Below, piece by piece: positions 25,880-35,345 of a DNA stretch of 54,495 bases. Below the pieces are notes generated by a model. The model was not told the DNA's origin. It worked only from the letters and a program-made list of their open reading frames with translations, and did not search any database. A program made the translations under genes and the position numbers. Each line of letters opens with the position of its first letter. The first letter of the stretch is position 1. The stretch is from an uncultured Fidelibacterota bacterium (GTDB lineage: Bacteria > Fidelibacterota > Marinisomatia > Marinisomatales > UBA1611): the NCBI GenBank assembly GCA_902562835.1, contig CACEUX010000010.1, forward strand, positions 1-54,495. The letters are read 5' to 3'.

Positions 25880-27639
25880 TTAGCTACCAAGCTATTGAGA
25901 TTGATAATATCATTGAAAACTTGCCGTGCAATTGGAGCTGCTATAGCCCCACCTGAACCAGCATTTTCCAGTAATACCACAATAGAATATTTATTTTCTA
26001 AGTAATCCATCCATCCAATAAACCAAGCATGATCTTCACCATGAGGATTTTCAGCGGTTCCAGTTTTACCATAAACATGAGCACCATTAACGAGAGGGTT
26101 AGCACTTTTACCCGTTCCTTTTGGGTGCATCACTACTTGTTTCATATCAAAAGTAATTCTATCCCAATCTTCTGATGGTAATAGAGGATCTTTATTTTTA
26201 CTTAAAATTTCTGAAATTACAAAGTGCGGTTTATAATTTATCCCTCTAGAGGCCAAAATATTGGTATAATTCAAAACTTGCATAGGTGTAACAAGTATTT
26301 CACCTTGGCCAATACTGAAATTTAATAGAGCACCAGTACTCCAACCAAACCGACCATATCTTTTATTCATATAATCTGTAGTAGGAACTATTCCTTTCGA
26401 CTCTCCTTCAATGTCTACATCTGTAAGAGCACCAAAACCAAACTTTCTGAAATATTTTGATAATTTATCAAGGTCATAATAATGGATAGTTTTATAAAAG
26501 TAAACATCACAAGACTGTATTATGGCAGATGTCAGATCTACTTTGCCATGACCCTGATCTAACCAACAACCAAATACTCTATCTCCAAACTGGTATGCTC
26601 CAGCACAATCCTGGGTTAAATGAGGATCAAAATCTTGATGGTCTAATAAAACTGCACCCGTTATCATTTTTACTATAGACCCCGGAGGATATAGACCTTG
26701 GTTGAATCGATTTACTAGAGGCTTACTTGGGTCTAAAAGTAGGTCATTCCAATCATCCGCTAATATACGACCCGTAAATAAATCTGGTCTGAAATCTGGT
26801 TTGCTCACAGCACCTAAAATCTCACCCGTTTCAGGACTGCCAATTAAAATGACACCTTTTTTACCCTCCATTATATTTTCAAGACTATATTGAATATCTA
26901 TATCAATAGTTGTGATTATGTTTCTTCCTGGTTCGGGATCTCTTGGGGGAAAATCAGAAACATACCCAGCTTCTCTACCATATGCATCAACTTGATAAAA
27001 TTGTATTCCATGTTTTCCCTTTAGATAATTTTCGTATTTTTTTTCCAGACCACTCCAGCCAATAATATCTCCTAACTCATAATGCGTTGGATTATCTAGC
27101 GATTGACGAATACCTTTATCGACTTCTCTAACATACCCAAGAATGTGCGAAGCATTTACAACTGAGGGAAAATATCTTTCTGGAAATATTTGGTAATATA
27201 CACCTTCAAGGTTTAACCTATTTTCTTCTAGTCTTGAGATTTGATCAAAAGTAAGATCTTTGGCTATTCGGGTTGGAATAAACCTACCTCTGTAATATCT
27301 ACCATAACTTTTTGATAGTGCTAATGAATCATAATTCACTAGTTTAGAGATAAGCCTTAATGTCTGCGCTTTATTAGTTAACTCACCAGGAACAGCATTT
27401 AAAATATATGTAGGAAGATTATCAACTAAAATTTGTCCATTCCTATCAAGAATCAGCCCGCGTGGTGCAGAAGTTGTAACTTTTCTTATTCTATTAGAAT
27501 TTGCCTTTTTTGAATACTGGTCGTAATCAAGTACTTGAAGCTGAAAAAACCGTACAGCTAATACAGTAATCAATAAAATAGTAATGAAAACAGCCAGATA
27601 ATATTGGCGGATGGAAACTATATTATCTGCTTTTAACAT
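25876..27639 (-). CDS. mrdA: Penicillin-binding protein 2, elongasome transpeptidase
   Basis: PBP2 cross-links the glycan strands that RodA makes during cell elongation. The 587 residues contain an N-terminal membrane anchor (about 13-33), the PBP dimer domain with RGLILDRNGQILVDN (60-74), and a transpeptidase domain. The active-site motifs are all present: serine in SIVK (321-324), SCD at 376-378 (the variant of SxN common in PBP2) and KTG at 525-527. It starts at the TAATG junction with mreD. The gene order mreB-mreC-mreD-mrdA-rodA is the classical one. Confidence 0.97.
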   Translation of the reverse strand: MLKADNIVSIRQYYLAVFITILLITVLAVRFFQLQVLDYDQYSKKANSNRIRKVTTSAPRGLILDRNGQILVDNLPTYILNAVPGELTNKAQTLRLISKLVNYDSLALSKSYGRYYRGRFIPTRIAKDLTFDQISRLEENRLNLEGVYYQIFPERYFPSVVNASHILGYVREVDKGIRQSLDNPTHYELGDIIGWSGLEKKYENYLKGKHGIQFYQVDAYGREAGYVSDFPPRDPEPGRNIITTIDIDIQYSLENIMEGKKGVILIGSPETGEILGAVSKPDFRPDLFTGRILADDWNDLLLDPSKPLVNRFNQGLYPPGSIVKMITGAVLLDHQDFDPHLTQDCAGAYQFGDRVFGCWLDQGHGKVDLTSAIIQSCDVYFYKTIHYYDLDKLSKYFRKFGFGALTDVDIEGESKGIVPTTDYMNKRYGRFGWSTGALLNFSIGQGEILVTPMQVLNYTNILASRGINYKPHFVISEILSKNKDPLLPSEDWDRITFDMKQVVMHPKGTGKSANPLVNGAHVYGKTGTAENPHGEDHAWFIGWMDYLENKYSIVVLLENAGSGGAIAAPIARQVFNDIINLNSLVAK

Positions 27640-28115
27640 TATTTAATTCTATCAAATGGATATATAAACTGTAAAATTCCTGCAAATGCCAAGGAATAAG
27701 CAGAGGTTCCAACCCATTTTCCCAAAAATAAATTTTGGTCTAATACCCATAATGACTGATATTGTACTCCACAGTAAATAAAGAATTGGAATAACAAAAT
27801 TGCTACCCATGATAGTGTGAAATAGATTGTATTCATTCTTAAAATAATACCTTTGAGGTTTCCACCAAGATAACCTGTAATTGAATAGATGAGTGGCGAT
27901 AATCCAAAAAATAACCCAGTCCCTGATATATCTAATATCAAACCCATGATAAAGCCAGTGACCGTACCAATCAACCTTCCATGCATTATTGACCAAAATA
28001 AAATTAAAATTACACAAAAGTCAGGCCTTACTGTATCAATAGCTAGCAAATCAGATGTAGTCAACTGCAATAACCATACCAAAAGCCCGGGAATTATAAA
28101 GTCAATTGCTCTCAT
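27639..28115 (-). CDS. mreD: Rod shape-determining membrane protein MreD
   Basis: MreD is a small inner-membrane protein of the elongasome. The 158 residues contain about five hydrophobic helices and the family-typical segment RPDFCVILILFWSIMHGRLIG followed by GFIMGLILDISG, here quoted in parts. Sequence is poorly conserved in this family, so the assignment leans on length, topology and its position between mreC and mrdA. It overlaps mreC by 14 bases and mrdA by one base. Confidence 0.92.
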   Translation of the reverse strand: MRAIDFIIPGLLVWLLQLTTSDLLAIDTVRPDFCVILILFWSIMHGRLIGTVTGFIMGLILDISGTGLFFGLSPLIYSITGYLGGNLKGIILRMNTIYFTLSWVAILLFQFFIYCGVQYQSLWVLDQNLFLGKWVGTSAYSLAFAGILQFIYPFDRIK

Positions 28116-28902
28116 TTAATTTCTCTATAATCACAAACACATATTGAAAAGCACTCATATCATTGGGCAGGGAAACATTGACTACTTTCTGAAAGCTTCC
28201 CCTTTCTTCATAAACACCTTCAACTATACCGACTGGTAAACCTGCTGGATAGATATCACTAAAACCTGATGTAACTACCTTATCTCCAATACTAATATTT
28301 ACATTTTTTTGCACTTCACGTATTTGAGCGGTATTTCCTTTTAATATTTGAAGTATACCCGTGGCTCCACTCGGTAATATCCTGACGCTAACTCTATAAT
28401 TTGAGTCTGTAATCAATTGAACAATAGACGCTTTTTCTCCCGTTTCAATTGTTTTTCCAATTACCCCTTTTGGAGTAAGCACAGCTTGATCTTTTTTGAT
28501 TCCATCTATTTTACCTCCATCTATAATAATTGATAAGAGATTTGGGTGTAGGCCTTTATTTACTACTCTTGCAGGCTTAATCAATAATTTTGTTTGACGT
28601 TTAAAATCTAACATGCCTAAAAGTTCATCATTCTCTTTCTGTAGGTTAAGCATCGACTCTACTTGCAGGGAAAGGGATAAGGTTTTTTCACGTAAAAGTT
28701 GATTTTCCTCTTCAAGGAACATTAGTGATTTCATTAATGTCATGGGAGAAGAAATAAATGAAATGACTTCGGCTGCTTTCCCTCTTACAACACCCATTCT
28801 GGGATCTTGGTTATTTAAAAGTAGAGATATTGATAAAATTAATGAGATTACAAAAACTAAGTGGTCTTTATGTCTGACAATCGCCAGGTAAATGCCGTAC
28901 AT
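28102..28902 (-). CDS. mreC: Rod shape-determining protein MreC
   Basis: MreC is a periplasmic, membrane-anchored scaffold that activates the PBP2-RodA complex. The 266 residues include an N-terminal membrane helix (about 13-32), a coiled coil (about 57-95, LEEENQLLREKTLSLSLQVE) and two beta domains. The beta domains carry family segments such as ARVVNKGLHPNLLSIIIDGG, DQAVLTPKGVIGKT and GDKVVTSGFSDIYPAGLPVG. The last segment is diagnostic of MreC. It starts 6 bases after the mreB stop. The length is typical for the FCB group. Confidence 0.96.
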   Translation of the reverse strand: MYGIYLAIVRHKDHLVFVISLILSISLLLNNQDPRMGVVRGKAAEVISFISSPMTLMKSLMFLEEENQLLREKTLSLSLQVESMLNLQKENDELLGMLDFKRQTKLLIKPARVVNKGLHPNLLSIIIDGGKIDGIKKDQAVLTPKGVIGKTIETGEKASIVQLITDSNYRVSVRILPSGATGILQILKGNTAQIREVQKNVNISIGDKVVTSGFSDIYPAGLPVGIVEGVYEERGSFQKVVNVSLPNDMSAFQYVFVIIEKLNESN

Positions 28903-28908
28903 AAACTC

Positions 28909-29934
28909 CTACAAGAGAACCGCTTCGTATTTTTTTAAATTTTCAAGAACCATTCCTGTTCCTTTGACAACCGATAGAAGAGGATCTTCTGAAACATTAA
29001 CAGGTACATTAGTACGTTCACGTATTATTTGATCTATCCCTTTTAGTAAGCTACCGCCACCAGCGAGTATGATTCCTCTTTCAAGAATGTCTGCGGCTAG
29101 TTCAGGAGGTGTTTGCTCTAGACATCGCTTGACGGCCTCTACAATTTGATTAACAGGATCTTTTAGAGCTAAACGCACTTCATCAGATGATACCTCTATT
29201 GTTTTCGGAATTCCTGAAACAAGATCGCGACCCTTAACTGCTATATCATCAGACTTCATTTTCATTGCTGAGCCCACTGTCTTTTTGATCTTTTCACTCA
29301 TGCCTAGTCCAATCTCGAGCTTATGTTCATTTCTAAACCATTGCAAAACCGCTTCATCCATTTCGTCACCGGCAATTCTAATGGTTTCCTTAGTAACTAC
29401 CCCATTAAGTGAAATAACAGCTATCTCCGTAGTCCCTCCGCCAATATCAACAATAATATTTCCAATAGGTTGGCTAATATCTAGTCCAATACCAATAGCC
29501 GCCGCGACTGGTTCTTCAATTAAATATACTTCTCTGGCATTAGCCCTTTCACCAGAATCTTTAACAGCTCTTCTTTCAACTTCAGTAACTCCAGATGGTA
29601 CACATATAACCATTCGGGGACGTGCTAGTCGATTAAGGTTTATTTTTCGTATGAAACCCTGCAGCATTCCATCAGTCATTTTAAAATCGGCTATAACGCC
29701 ATCTTGAAGAGGACGAATTGTTTCTAATTCTCTATGGGTCTTACCAAGCATTGCCTTGGCCTCATCACCTACTGCGACTATAGTATCATCATGAACATTA
29801 CGTGTAACAATTGAGGGTTCATTCACAACAATACCTCTGCCCTTTAACCATATGAGGGTATTAGCGGTACCCAGGTCGATAGCAACATCGCCTGAGATCC
29901 AGTTCAGAACATTTGGAAAAGATCTGGAAGACAT
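28909..29934 (-). CDS. mreB: Actin-like rod shape protein MreB
   Basis: MreB forms membrane-bound filaments that orient cell wall synthesis. The 341-343 residue protein shows the actin-fold nucleotide motifs: DLGTANTLIWLKGRGIV (phosphate 1), VDIGGGTTEIAVISLNG (phosphate 2) and ILAGGGSLLKG (adenosine), plus the usual GEEAKAMLGKT-like segment near residue 60. Two starts are possible. An ATG at 29934 gives an N-terminus MSSRSFPN; a TTG at 29940 lies eight bases after an AGG. I chose the ATG. It is the first gene of the mreBCD-mrdA-rodA operon, 69 bases after the RNase H gene. Confidence 0.96.
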   Translation of the reverse strand: MSSRSFPNVLNWISGDVAIDLGTANTLIWLKGRGIVVNEPSIVTRNVHDDTIVAVGDEAKAMLGKTHRELETIRPLQDGVIADFKMTDGMLQGFIRKINLNRLARPRMVICVPSGVTEVERRAVKDSGERANAREVYLIEEPVAAAIGIGLDISQPIGNIIVDIGGGTTEIAVISLNGVVTKETIRIAGDEMDEAVLQWFRNEHKLEIGLGMSEKIKKTVGSAMKMKSDDIAVKGRDLVSGIPKTIEVSSDEVRLALKDPVNQIVEAVKRCLEQTPPELAADILERGIILAGGGSLLKGIDQIIRERTNVPVNVSEDPLLSVVKGTGMVLENLKKYEAVLL

Positions 29935-30009
29935 ATTCAAAGAATTAACCTAGTCGTGATGAGACATAATTTACGCAGAATTTATATTAGAGTTAACCAA
30001 GGATTAATT

Positions 30010-30537
30010 TTATTTACTCCCTCTAGCTTTCTCCATTCCTAATTTACTTAATTCGTCAGCTCGATGATTCTTTTCCCTTCTAACATGCTCTATATTCCAA
30101 CTGGTTAATTTTCTCAAATTTAATTTCACTTCATCATTCAACTTTTTCATCCTATCATTTTTTATTTTATACTCACCAGTTACCTGCTTAACAATTAATT
30201 CACTATCTGAATATATTAATACATTAGCAAATTTTAGCTCATGTATGACTTGAACACCTTTTATAAGTGACAAATATTCAGATTCATTATTTGTCTTATC
30301 ATATAATGGCTCTGAGAAATTAGCTACTTCGCCTTCATTTATATATACAACACCCCCAATACCTGCTGTTTTTGAATGTAAATCAGCAGCGCCATCAACA
30401 AATAACTTAGGAACTATTTCTTTATTTTTATTACTATCTAGAATATCCTTAAGCGTTTTCTTATGCTCAATGCTTAATCCATCTAATTTTAAAGCTTCTT
30501 TTAGAGCATCTCTTTGTAATTGTGTCAAATTATTCAC
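30010..30537 (-). CDS. RNase H-like nuclease (RNase HI family)
   Basis: The C-terminal 125 residues are an RNase H fold that cleaves RNA in RNA-DNA hybrids. The four acidic catalytic residues are visible: D48 in FVDGA, glutamate in NNESEYLSL, aspartate in YSDSELIVKQ and aspartate in NHRADELSK. The first 45 residues are a lysine-rich helical extension, not the classical hybrid-binding domain. It resembles the reverse-transcriptase-like RVT_3 group more than E. coli RnhA. The start is GTG and overlaps the TAG stop of the upstream nuclease gene by one base (TAGTG), so the two nucleases are coupled. Confidence 0.9.
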   Translation of the reverse strand: MNNLTQLQRDALKEALKLDGLSIEHKKTLKDILDSNKNKEIVPKLFVDGAADLHSKTAGIGGVVYINEGEVANFSEPLYDKTNNESEYLSLIKGVQVIHELKFANVLIYSDSELIVKQVTGEYKIKNDRMKKLNDEVKLNLRKLTSWNIEHVRREKNHRADELSKLGMEKARGSK

Positions 30538-31385
30538 TATTGTCCTATGTATGGATTTGTACCTTGCTGCTTAGGGCATTCTTCCCAATAATAGCACCAA
30601 TTACATAGCATTGACGTTTTGGCTTCAAAAGTTCTCTTTTCTTTATATCTAGTTCTTATTTCATCTATGATATTTTTTGTTTTATCAATCAATTTATAGA
30701 TACTATCTTTACTTCTCTTAGATCTTACTATGATGTTTTCTTTACTTTGCTGTAGAAAATGCCAAACTAAGGTAATGGATCTTATATTTTCTTTTTCCTT
30801 TTCTAAACCTATATGATATAAGCCTAATTGCATGTCCCTATCAGCCTCACTCTGTTTAAAAGCTCTTTTACCAGTTTTATAATCATGGATATACCAATTA
30901 CCTTCGCTGTCAACATCCAGACGATCCACTACGCCCTTTATCCTATATTGATCTTCATCATCTATAAAATAATCAAGTTTGTATTCATTGGCATACACGT
31001 TTTGATCAAAGGGTTGGTTCATCCTATAAAATTTTGTTAGACACTTTTCACCTGTCCTAAAATAAAACGCAGCATATTTCTTCCATAACTTGATATTTTT
31101 GTTTTGATCTATAGGCAATATTTGCTTATTTACTATTCCAATTTTATCATGCCATAATCGCTCCCAAAGGTAATAGTGATATTTTAATACATTATCATAG
31201 GTCACGAGCTTCCCTGACATCTTTTGATTGTAAATATATTCAATTGCTTCATGAACCCTTTTTCCCATGAATGCTTCTATGCCTTCATCCTTTTTATAAA
31301 TTTTATCTATATACCTATATTTAAACTGCGCTGGACATTTTTTAAACGATTGTAAACCACTATAAGAAAAATATTCTAAGATCAT
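30537..31385 (-). CDS. PD-(D/E)XK nuclease with Fe-S cysteine set (RecB/Cas4-like)
   Basis: The 282 residues carry the PD-(D/E)XK nuclease core: H45 in KRVHEAIEY, D154 in GVVDRLD, D168-Y-K170 in YIHDYKTGK, and a QLGLYH motif after it. Four cysteines surround the domain (C17 in KKCPAQF; C261, C264 and C270 in LCNWCYYWEECP), the arrangement that binds a 4Fe-4S cluster in AddB and Cas4 nucleases. There is no helicase domain and no cas gene nearby, so this is a stand-alone exonuclease, probably in DNA repair or processing. It is coupled to the RNase H gene (TAGTG) and overlaps the GWxTD gene by four bases. Confidence 0.88.
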   Translation of the reverse strand: MILEYFSYSGLQSFKKCPAQFKYRYIDKIYKKDEGIEAFMGKRVHEAIEYIYNQKMSGKLVTYDNVLKYHYYLWERLWHDKIGIVNKQILPIDQNKNIKLWKKYAAFYFRTGEKCLTKFYRMNQPFDQNVYANEYKLDYFIDDEDQYRIKGVVDRLDVDSEGNWYIHDYKTGKRAFKQSEADRDMQLGLYHIGLEKEKENIRSITLVWHFLQQSKENIIVRSKRSKDSIYKLIDKTKNIIDEIRTRYKEKRTFEAKTSMLCNWCYYWEECPKQQGTNPYIGQ

Positions 31386-32686
31386 AGGCCAGCGCCAAAG
31401 AAAGGCGTATTCAAACGATAGTCACCAAATCCATTTTGGTCCCTGAAAACGAATTGTTTATTAATAGAGTAATAGCTCCATACCTGGTATAAACTGGTTG
31501 CGCTATTTGCATCATTCCAGAAAGATGAGTTTGATGAAGCAGAGTTTGTACGCTGAATCTCATCTGGAGGTCCAAAAAGAATATATATCATACCCTGGTC
31601 TGTCTCCCATCCGGGCTGCCAACCATCAAAATGTTCATTAACATATGATACTCTCTCATAATACTCTTCCATTAACTCATTACGATCGGTTTCAGGAGTT
31701 GGGTCTCTATCCTTCCATAATGAATAGAATAATTCTTCCTTATCGTTCTTTGATTTTTTCTTCAGCATAGATCTTTCATCATTTTGTAAAATATACTTCA
31801 TCTGCTTTAAAGCTAGATCGATATCATAGACATAATTTGATATCCCTGGTTTATTTCTTGAAAAGGAGGAAATCTTGTCTACGGTCTTTTTTCCTTGCGA
31901 TAACTCTATTCTAAAATCATTTTTTAATGCACTAAACTTTGTAGCTGGAATAAAGATCATTTCATTAAAATATCCCTTGTCTCCAACTCCCGTAAATCTC
32001 TGCACTAGGGAATCAATTATAGTGCCATTTGAAAGAAAGATATTTACTTCATAGTCGCCAGGGTTGACAAAACCCGTAATTTTAAGATCAATTCCATCCC
32101 CTATTTCTCTAACCCTATATCCTCGAGTGGGTATCTTATCTCTACCAAAACCCCAATCACCACTGAGGTCTAATAAATAATTAGGTTCCATTAAGGAAGG
32201 AAGTCTGTCATATTCCCTGTAGTCAACTTTTTTCTTCAAAATTCCTTTCTTCCTAGTGTCGAGATCCTGTAATTCTCCAATTAATTCATATTGACTGCCC
32301 TTAGACACAACAAAATCAGTGAAATGTTTTCTGTTTTTAACGACCGATCGTGTATCGGTATAAATGTCAGTAATAATAGAATCAGACCAAATAATGTGTT
32401 CTAGATCTTTACCCTTTTTATCTTTAATGCTTATCGATGCCTGATATGATGCGATAAGAGAGCTTCCTTTTTTTATAAATTGCAACGAATAAAATGGAAT
32501 CTCAATATAAGTAACTATTCGTATAGAGTCTGCATTAATGGCATCAGCAAATGGTGCTAGAACAAATTTCTCCACATTGGTTCTTTGCTTTTTTGACCGT
32601 GACATTCTTTGGGCATGAGTAAAAGCCAAAAGGGTGAGTAACAATACGATTAAAATATTTATTTTATTTAAAGATCTCTTTTCCAT
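31382..32686 (-). CDS. GWxTD-domain secreted protein
   Basis: The 434 residues start with a signal sequence (about 1-25) and end with the GWxTD domain: HFDGWQPGWETDQGMIYILF, then GPPDEIQR, at about 355-380. This domain is frequent in Marinimicrobia, Acidobacteria and related lineages; its function is unknown. The middle part is beta-rich (about 40-290), without a recognised fold. It lies in an operon: it overlaps the propeller protein gene by 19 bases at its start and the nuclease gene by four bases at its end. I see no catalytic motif. Its probable place is the periplasm or cell surface. Confidence 0.85.
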   Translation of the reverse strand: MEKRSLNKINILIVLLLTLLAFTHAQRMSRSKKQRTNVEKFVLAPFADAINADSIRIVTYIEIPFYSLQFIKKGSSLIASYQASISIKDKKGKDLEHIIWSDSIITDIYTDTRSVVKNRKHFTDFVVSKGSQYELIGELQDLDTRKKGILKKKVDYREYDRLPSLMEPNYLLDLSGDWGFGRDKIPTRGYRVREIGDGIDLKITGFVNPGDYEVNIFLSNGTIIDSLVQRFTGVGDKGYFNEMIFIPATKFSALKNDFRIELSQGKKTVDKISSFSRNKPGISNYVYDIDLALKQMKYILQNDERSMLKKKSKNDKEELFYSLWKDRDPTPETDRNELMEEYYERVSYVNEHFDGWQPGWETDQGMIYILFGPPDEIQRTNSASSNSSFWNDANSATSLYQVWSYYSINKQFVFRDQNGFGDYRLNTPFFGAGL

Positions 32687-34296
32687 TTAAACTTAACAAG
32701 TCCATTTGAAGTGCCAAGCCATACTATTTTTTCTTCAAGCACTATTTCATTGATCTGCCCAATAAAAGGGAACAAATAATCCTTTATCAGACCAGTACGC
32801 TTATTGACCCTAATGAGGCCGTTATCAGTTCCTAAAAATAGGTATTTATCATTCACTGCAAGAGAATATACAGTTTTACCTTGGTAAACGCCTGAAGTGT
32901 ACAATAGATCCCATTCTCTTTCTTCCATGTTAAATTTAGCAATTCCCATCTCGCCAACAACATAGATAAGTCTATTATATTCTTCTATCGCTGTTATCTT
33001 ATAAAATCTCTCAGGAAAGTTTTTTCTACCAATTTCATTAGCTTGCATTAGCTGGGGATTATCATGTGAAAAAATATATAGACCCATAATTGAACCTATC
33101 CATATTTGATCATCAATTTCTGCGATATCATAAACATGTCTTTGTTCAAAGTAACCCTCAATTCCAATTGGGTCCTCGCTCATGGTAGCCCGCTCAATTC
33201 TCCTTAAACCCATTGAAGAAGCTGCCCAGATATGAACTTCATTACCATATAGGTCCCATATCTTGCCTGATGGTGAGCCTCCTCCTTCTCCCAGAGTACG
33301 CCAATAATTATCCTTTTGATCAAAATATAATATTAGGCCCTCTCCGCCTGCCCAAACCTCATGATCTGAATGGTAAATAGAATATATCGGCGATGGGGTC
33401 ATATTAATAGTTTCTTCGAATGAATATAACTGAGATGAATTTGTACGCATATCTAATTTTGAGATACCTTTTGAACTTATGAAATCATAGCTACCTATCC
33501 ATAGTTGATCCACACTCTTAAACAAAGATAAAACATCAGTGTTATCAATATCAGGAATTACAGGAGATAGAGTTTCCATTGTTTTTGTTCCAAAAAATAT
33601 ATCTCCATTATCAGAACCCAAAAAAACATTACCATGGTTACCAATAAACCCTGTTGAGATTGTTGAGATCCTGCCTAACCTGTCTAATAATTGATCACCA
33701 TTCAATGTCCAACCGTCCAATATGTGATAATTCATTAATATCTCTTTAATATCACTTTGACCCAAATATTTACCACTACTCCAATTTATGTTAAGCTCAT
33801 CAGGAGAAGGATAGATGCCTATTAGAGTACCTGACGAATTTCCGAGCTTTACATAGGACGAACGTGCTTTTAACCAGATATAATTAGAGGATGAACCTAT
33901 TTGTTTGATCTGATCATATCTAGATAAGCCCAAGTTTTGCAGATCAAATGAATACCAATCCCCTTCCCTCGAGAAAGAATATTGTATATGCTTAGGAGTG
34001 GAAACCCAAATTAAACCTGTGCCTTTATCAAAATGTACTGCTGTAATGTTATTATTTTCGAGCCCCTGTGCAGTTGTGATCGGTTCATCAAAATAATTAC
34101 CGAAAAGGTTAAATCGTTTTAACCCACCTGACTCTGTGCCAATATATGCAAATGTAAACCCTTCAGTGATAGATGAAATTTTTCTAGCACCGGAATATAG
34201 CACCCAATCAAATGGACTAAATCTAGAATCAGGCTGTGCACCTATATTATTTAATAGGATAAGGAGTAAAATGATCTTATAGACTAGATCAAGCAT
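32668..34296 (-). CDS. Secreted beta-propeller protein (regulator-propeller type)
   Basis: A signal peptide (about 1-20, ending NIGAQ) is followed by about 520 residues of propeller repeats of the two-component-regulator kind. Each has a W/Y-ahG core such as GTGLIWVSTPKHIQYS, HIWAASSMGLRRI, QIWIGSIMGLYIF, KYLFLGTDNGLIRVN and IVWLGTSNGLVKF. I count roughly ten or more blades, so it may form two propellers. No histidine kinase or transmembrane domain follows, so it is not a hybrid sensor. Similar proteins in the FCB group may bind partners or glycans, but the role here is unknown. It is coupled to the GWxTD gene downstream by a 19-base overlap. Confidence 0.78.
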   Translation of the reverse strand: MLDLVYKIILLLILLNNIGAQPDSRFSPFDWVLYSGARKISSITEGFTFAYIGTESGGLKRFNLFGNYFDEPITTAQGLENNNITAVHFDKGTGLIWVSTPKHIQYSFSREGDWYSFDLQNLGLSRYDQIKQIGSSSNYIWLKARSSYVKLGNSSGTLIGIYPSPDELNINWSSGKYLGQSDIKEILMNYHILDGWTLNGDQLLDRLGRISTISTGFIGNHGNVFLGSDNGDIFFGTKTMETLSPVIPDIDNTDVLSLFKSVDQLWIGSYDFISSKGISKLDMRTNSSQLYSFEETINMTPSPIYSIYHSDHEVWAGGEGLILYFDQKDNYWRTLGEGGGSPSGKIWDLYGNEVHIWAASSMGLRRIERATMSEDPIGIEGYFEQRHVYDIAEIDDQIWIGSIMGLYIFSHDNPQLMQANEIGRKNFPERFYKITAIEEYNRLIYVVGEMGIAKFNMEEREWDLLYTSGVYQGKTVYSLAVNDKYLFLGTDNGLIRVNKRTGLIKDYLFPFIGQINEIVLEEKIVWLGTSNGLVKFKWKRDL

Positions 34297-34307
34297 CCTA
34301 CAGAGAT

Positions 34308-35276
34308 TTAATCATCTTTATGATTGACGATACCTAACAAGTCATCAATTTTAATAGGCACTACTCCTGCTTGCTCGCACACCTTTCCCGCTGCATAGTT
34401 AGATATCCATGCTGATTCTAAAGGATCGACTCCACAGATATCACATATCGCGAATGTAGAGATCACTGTATCACCGGCTCCCGAAACATCATGAACAGAC
34501 CTAGCTATTGTAGGAATATGTTCCTTATTATCATCATAAAAGATAGACATTCCGTCTGCACCTCTAGTTACTAATAATATACCATAATCATTATCTATTT
34601 TTAGACTGGTCGCTGCTTCTTCAAAGGATGAGTTTGGATCTACATTATTCCAAAACTCAGATGAGTTTGGCTTCAATAATCTTGCTCCAGAAAAACATGA
34701 ATAGTTATGATCCTTGGGATCGACATAAACCGGCAATGAAGCTTTTTTTGCACGTTCCATAATCCAAATAATCACTTCTTTTGAAAAAAGTCCTTTACCA
34801 TAATCCTGTAGGATAACACCGTCTACATCCTCCATAGCAACCCCTATAATAGACTTTAATTTCTCCAAGATATCAAAAGGAGGTGTCTCTTCCGTTTCAT
34901 TATCGACTCGCATTACCTGCTGCCCTTGTGCCATTATGCGTGTTTTTACAGTTGTAGGCCTTTCAGGTTGTTGTACCAAATGTAGTTTAAATCTATTTTC
35001 TTTATTGAGAATTTTTTTCAATGTATCTCCATTAGTATCATTTCCTATCAGTCCCACCATGGTAACCTCACATCCTAAGGAAAAAACATTCTCACCTACA
35101 TTCGCTGCGCCACCGGAATGGTAATCTACATTATCAAGTTTAACCACTGGCACAGGTGCCTCTGGAGATATTCTATTTACATTTCCCCAGATGTACTCAT
35201 CCAACATCACATCGCCAATAACAAGAATATGCTTTCGGGTGAATTGATCAATTAATTTGTCTATATGAATATTCAT
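34308..35276 (-). CDS. D-beta-D-heptose 7-phosphate kinase (HldA/RfaE1 type)
   Basis: This PfkB-family kinase phosphorylates D-glycero-beta-D-manno-heptose 7-phosphate in ADP-heptose synthesis for lipopolysaccharide. The 322 residues show the N-terminal motif GDVMLDEYIWGNVNRISPEA, the substrate segment HSGGAANVGENVFSLG and the C-terminal DVSGAGDTVISTF with its catalytic aspartate. Only the kinase domain is present; the nucleotidyltransferase half of E. coli HldE is missing, so a separate HldC/RfaE2 is expected elsewhere. The preferred start is ATG at 35276; a TTG two codons earlier is also open. It lies 12 bases upstream of the propeller gene. Confidence 0.92.
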   Translation of the reverse strand: MNIHIDKLIDQFTRKHILVIGDVMLDEYIWGNVNRISPEAPVPVVKLDNVDYHSGGAANVGENVFSLGCEVTMVGLIGNDTNGDTLKKILNKENRFKLHLVQQPERPTTVKTRIMAQGQQVMRVDNETEETPPFDILEKLKSIIGVAMEDVDGVILQDYGKGLFSKEVIIWIMERAKKASLPVYVDPKDHNYSCFSGARLLKPNSSEFWNNVDPNSSFEEAATSLKIDNDYGILLVTRGADGMSIFYDDNKEHIPTIARSVHDVSGAGDTVISTFAICDICGVDPLESAWISNYAAGKVCEQAGVVPIKIDDLLGIVNHKDD

Positions 35277-35345
35277 GCTCAAAATCTAAAGTGCAGACAT
35301 TTTCCACGAACATTAATCATATTATATCTACCATAAAATGATTTT

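Noticed and set aside
27652-28017. 121-residue frame inside mreD on the same strand
   Set aside because: Alternative frame of mreD; the chosen frame has the membrane topology and junctions expected for the operon.
29285-29707. 140-residue open frame antisense to mreB
   Set aside because: Shadow frame within a highly conserved gene.
30537-31385. Reading the Fe-S nuclease as Cas4
   Set aside because: There is no CRISPR array or other cas gene in the window; the motif set is shared with AddB-like nucleases.
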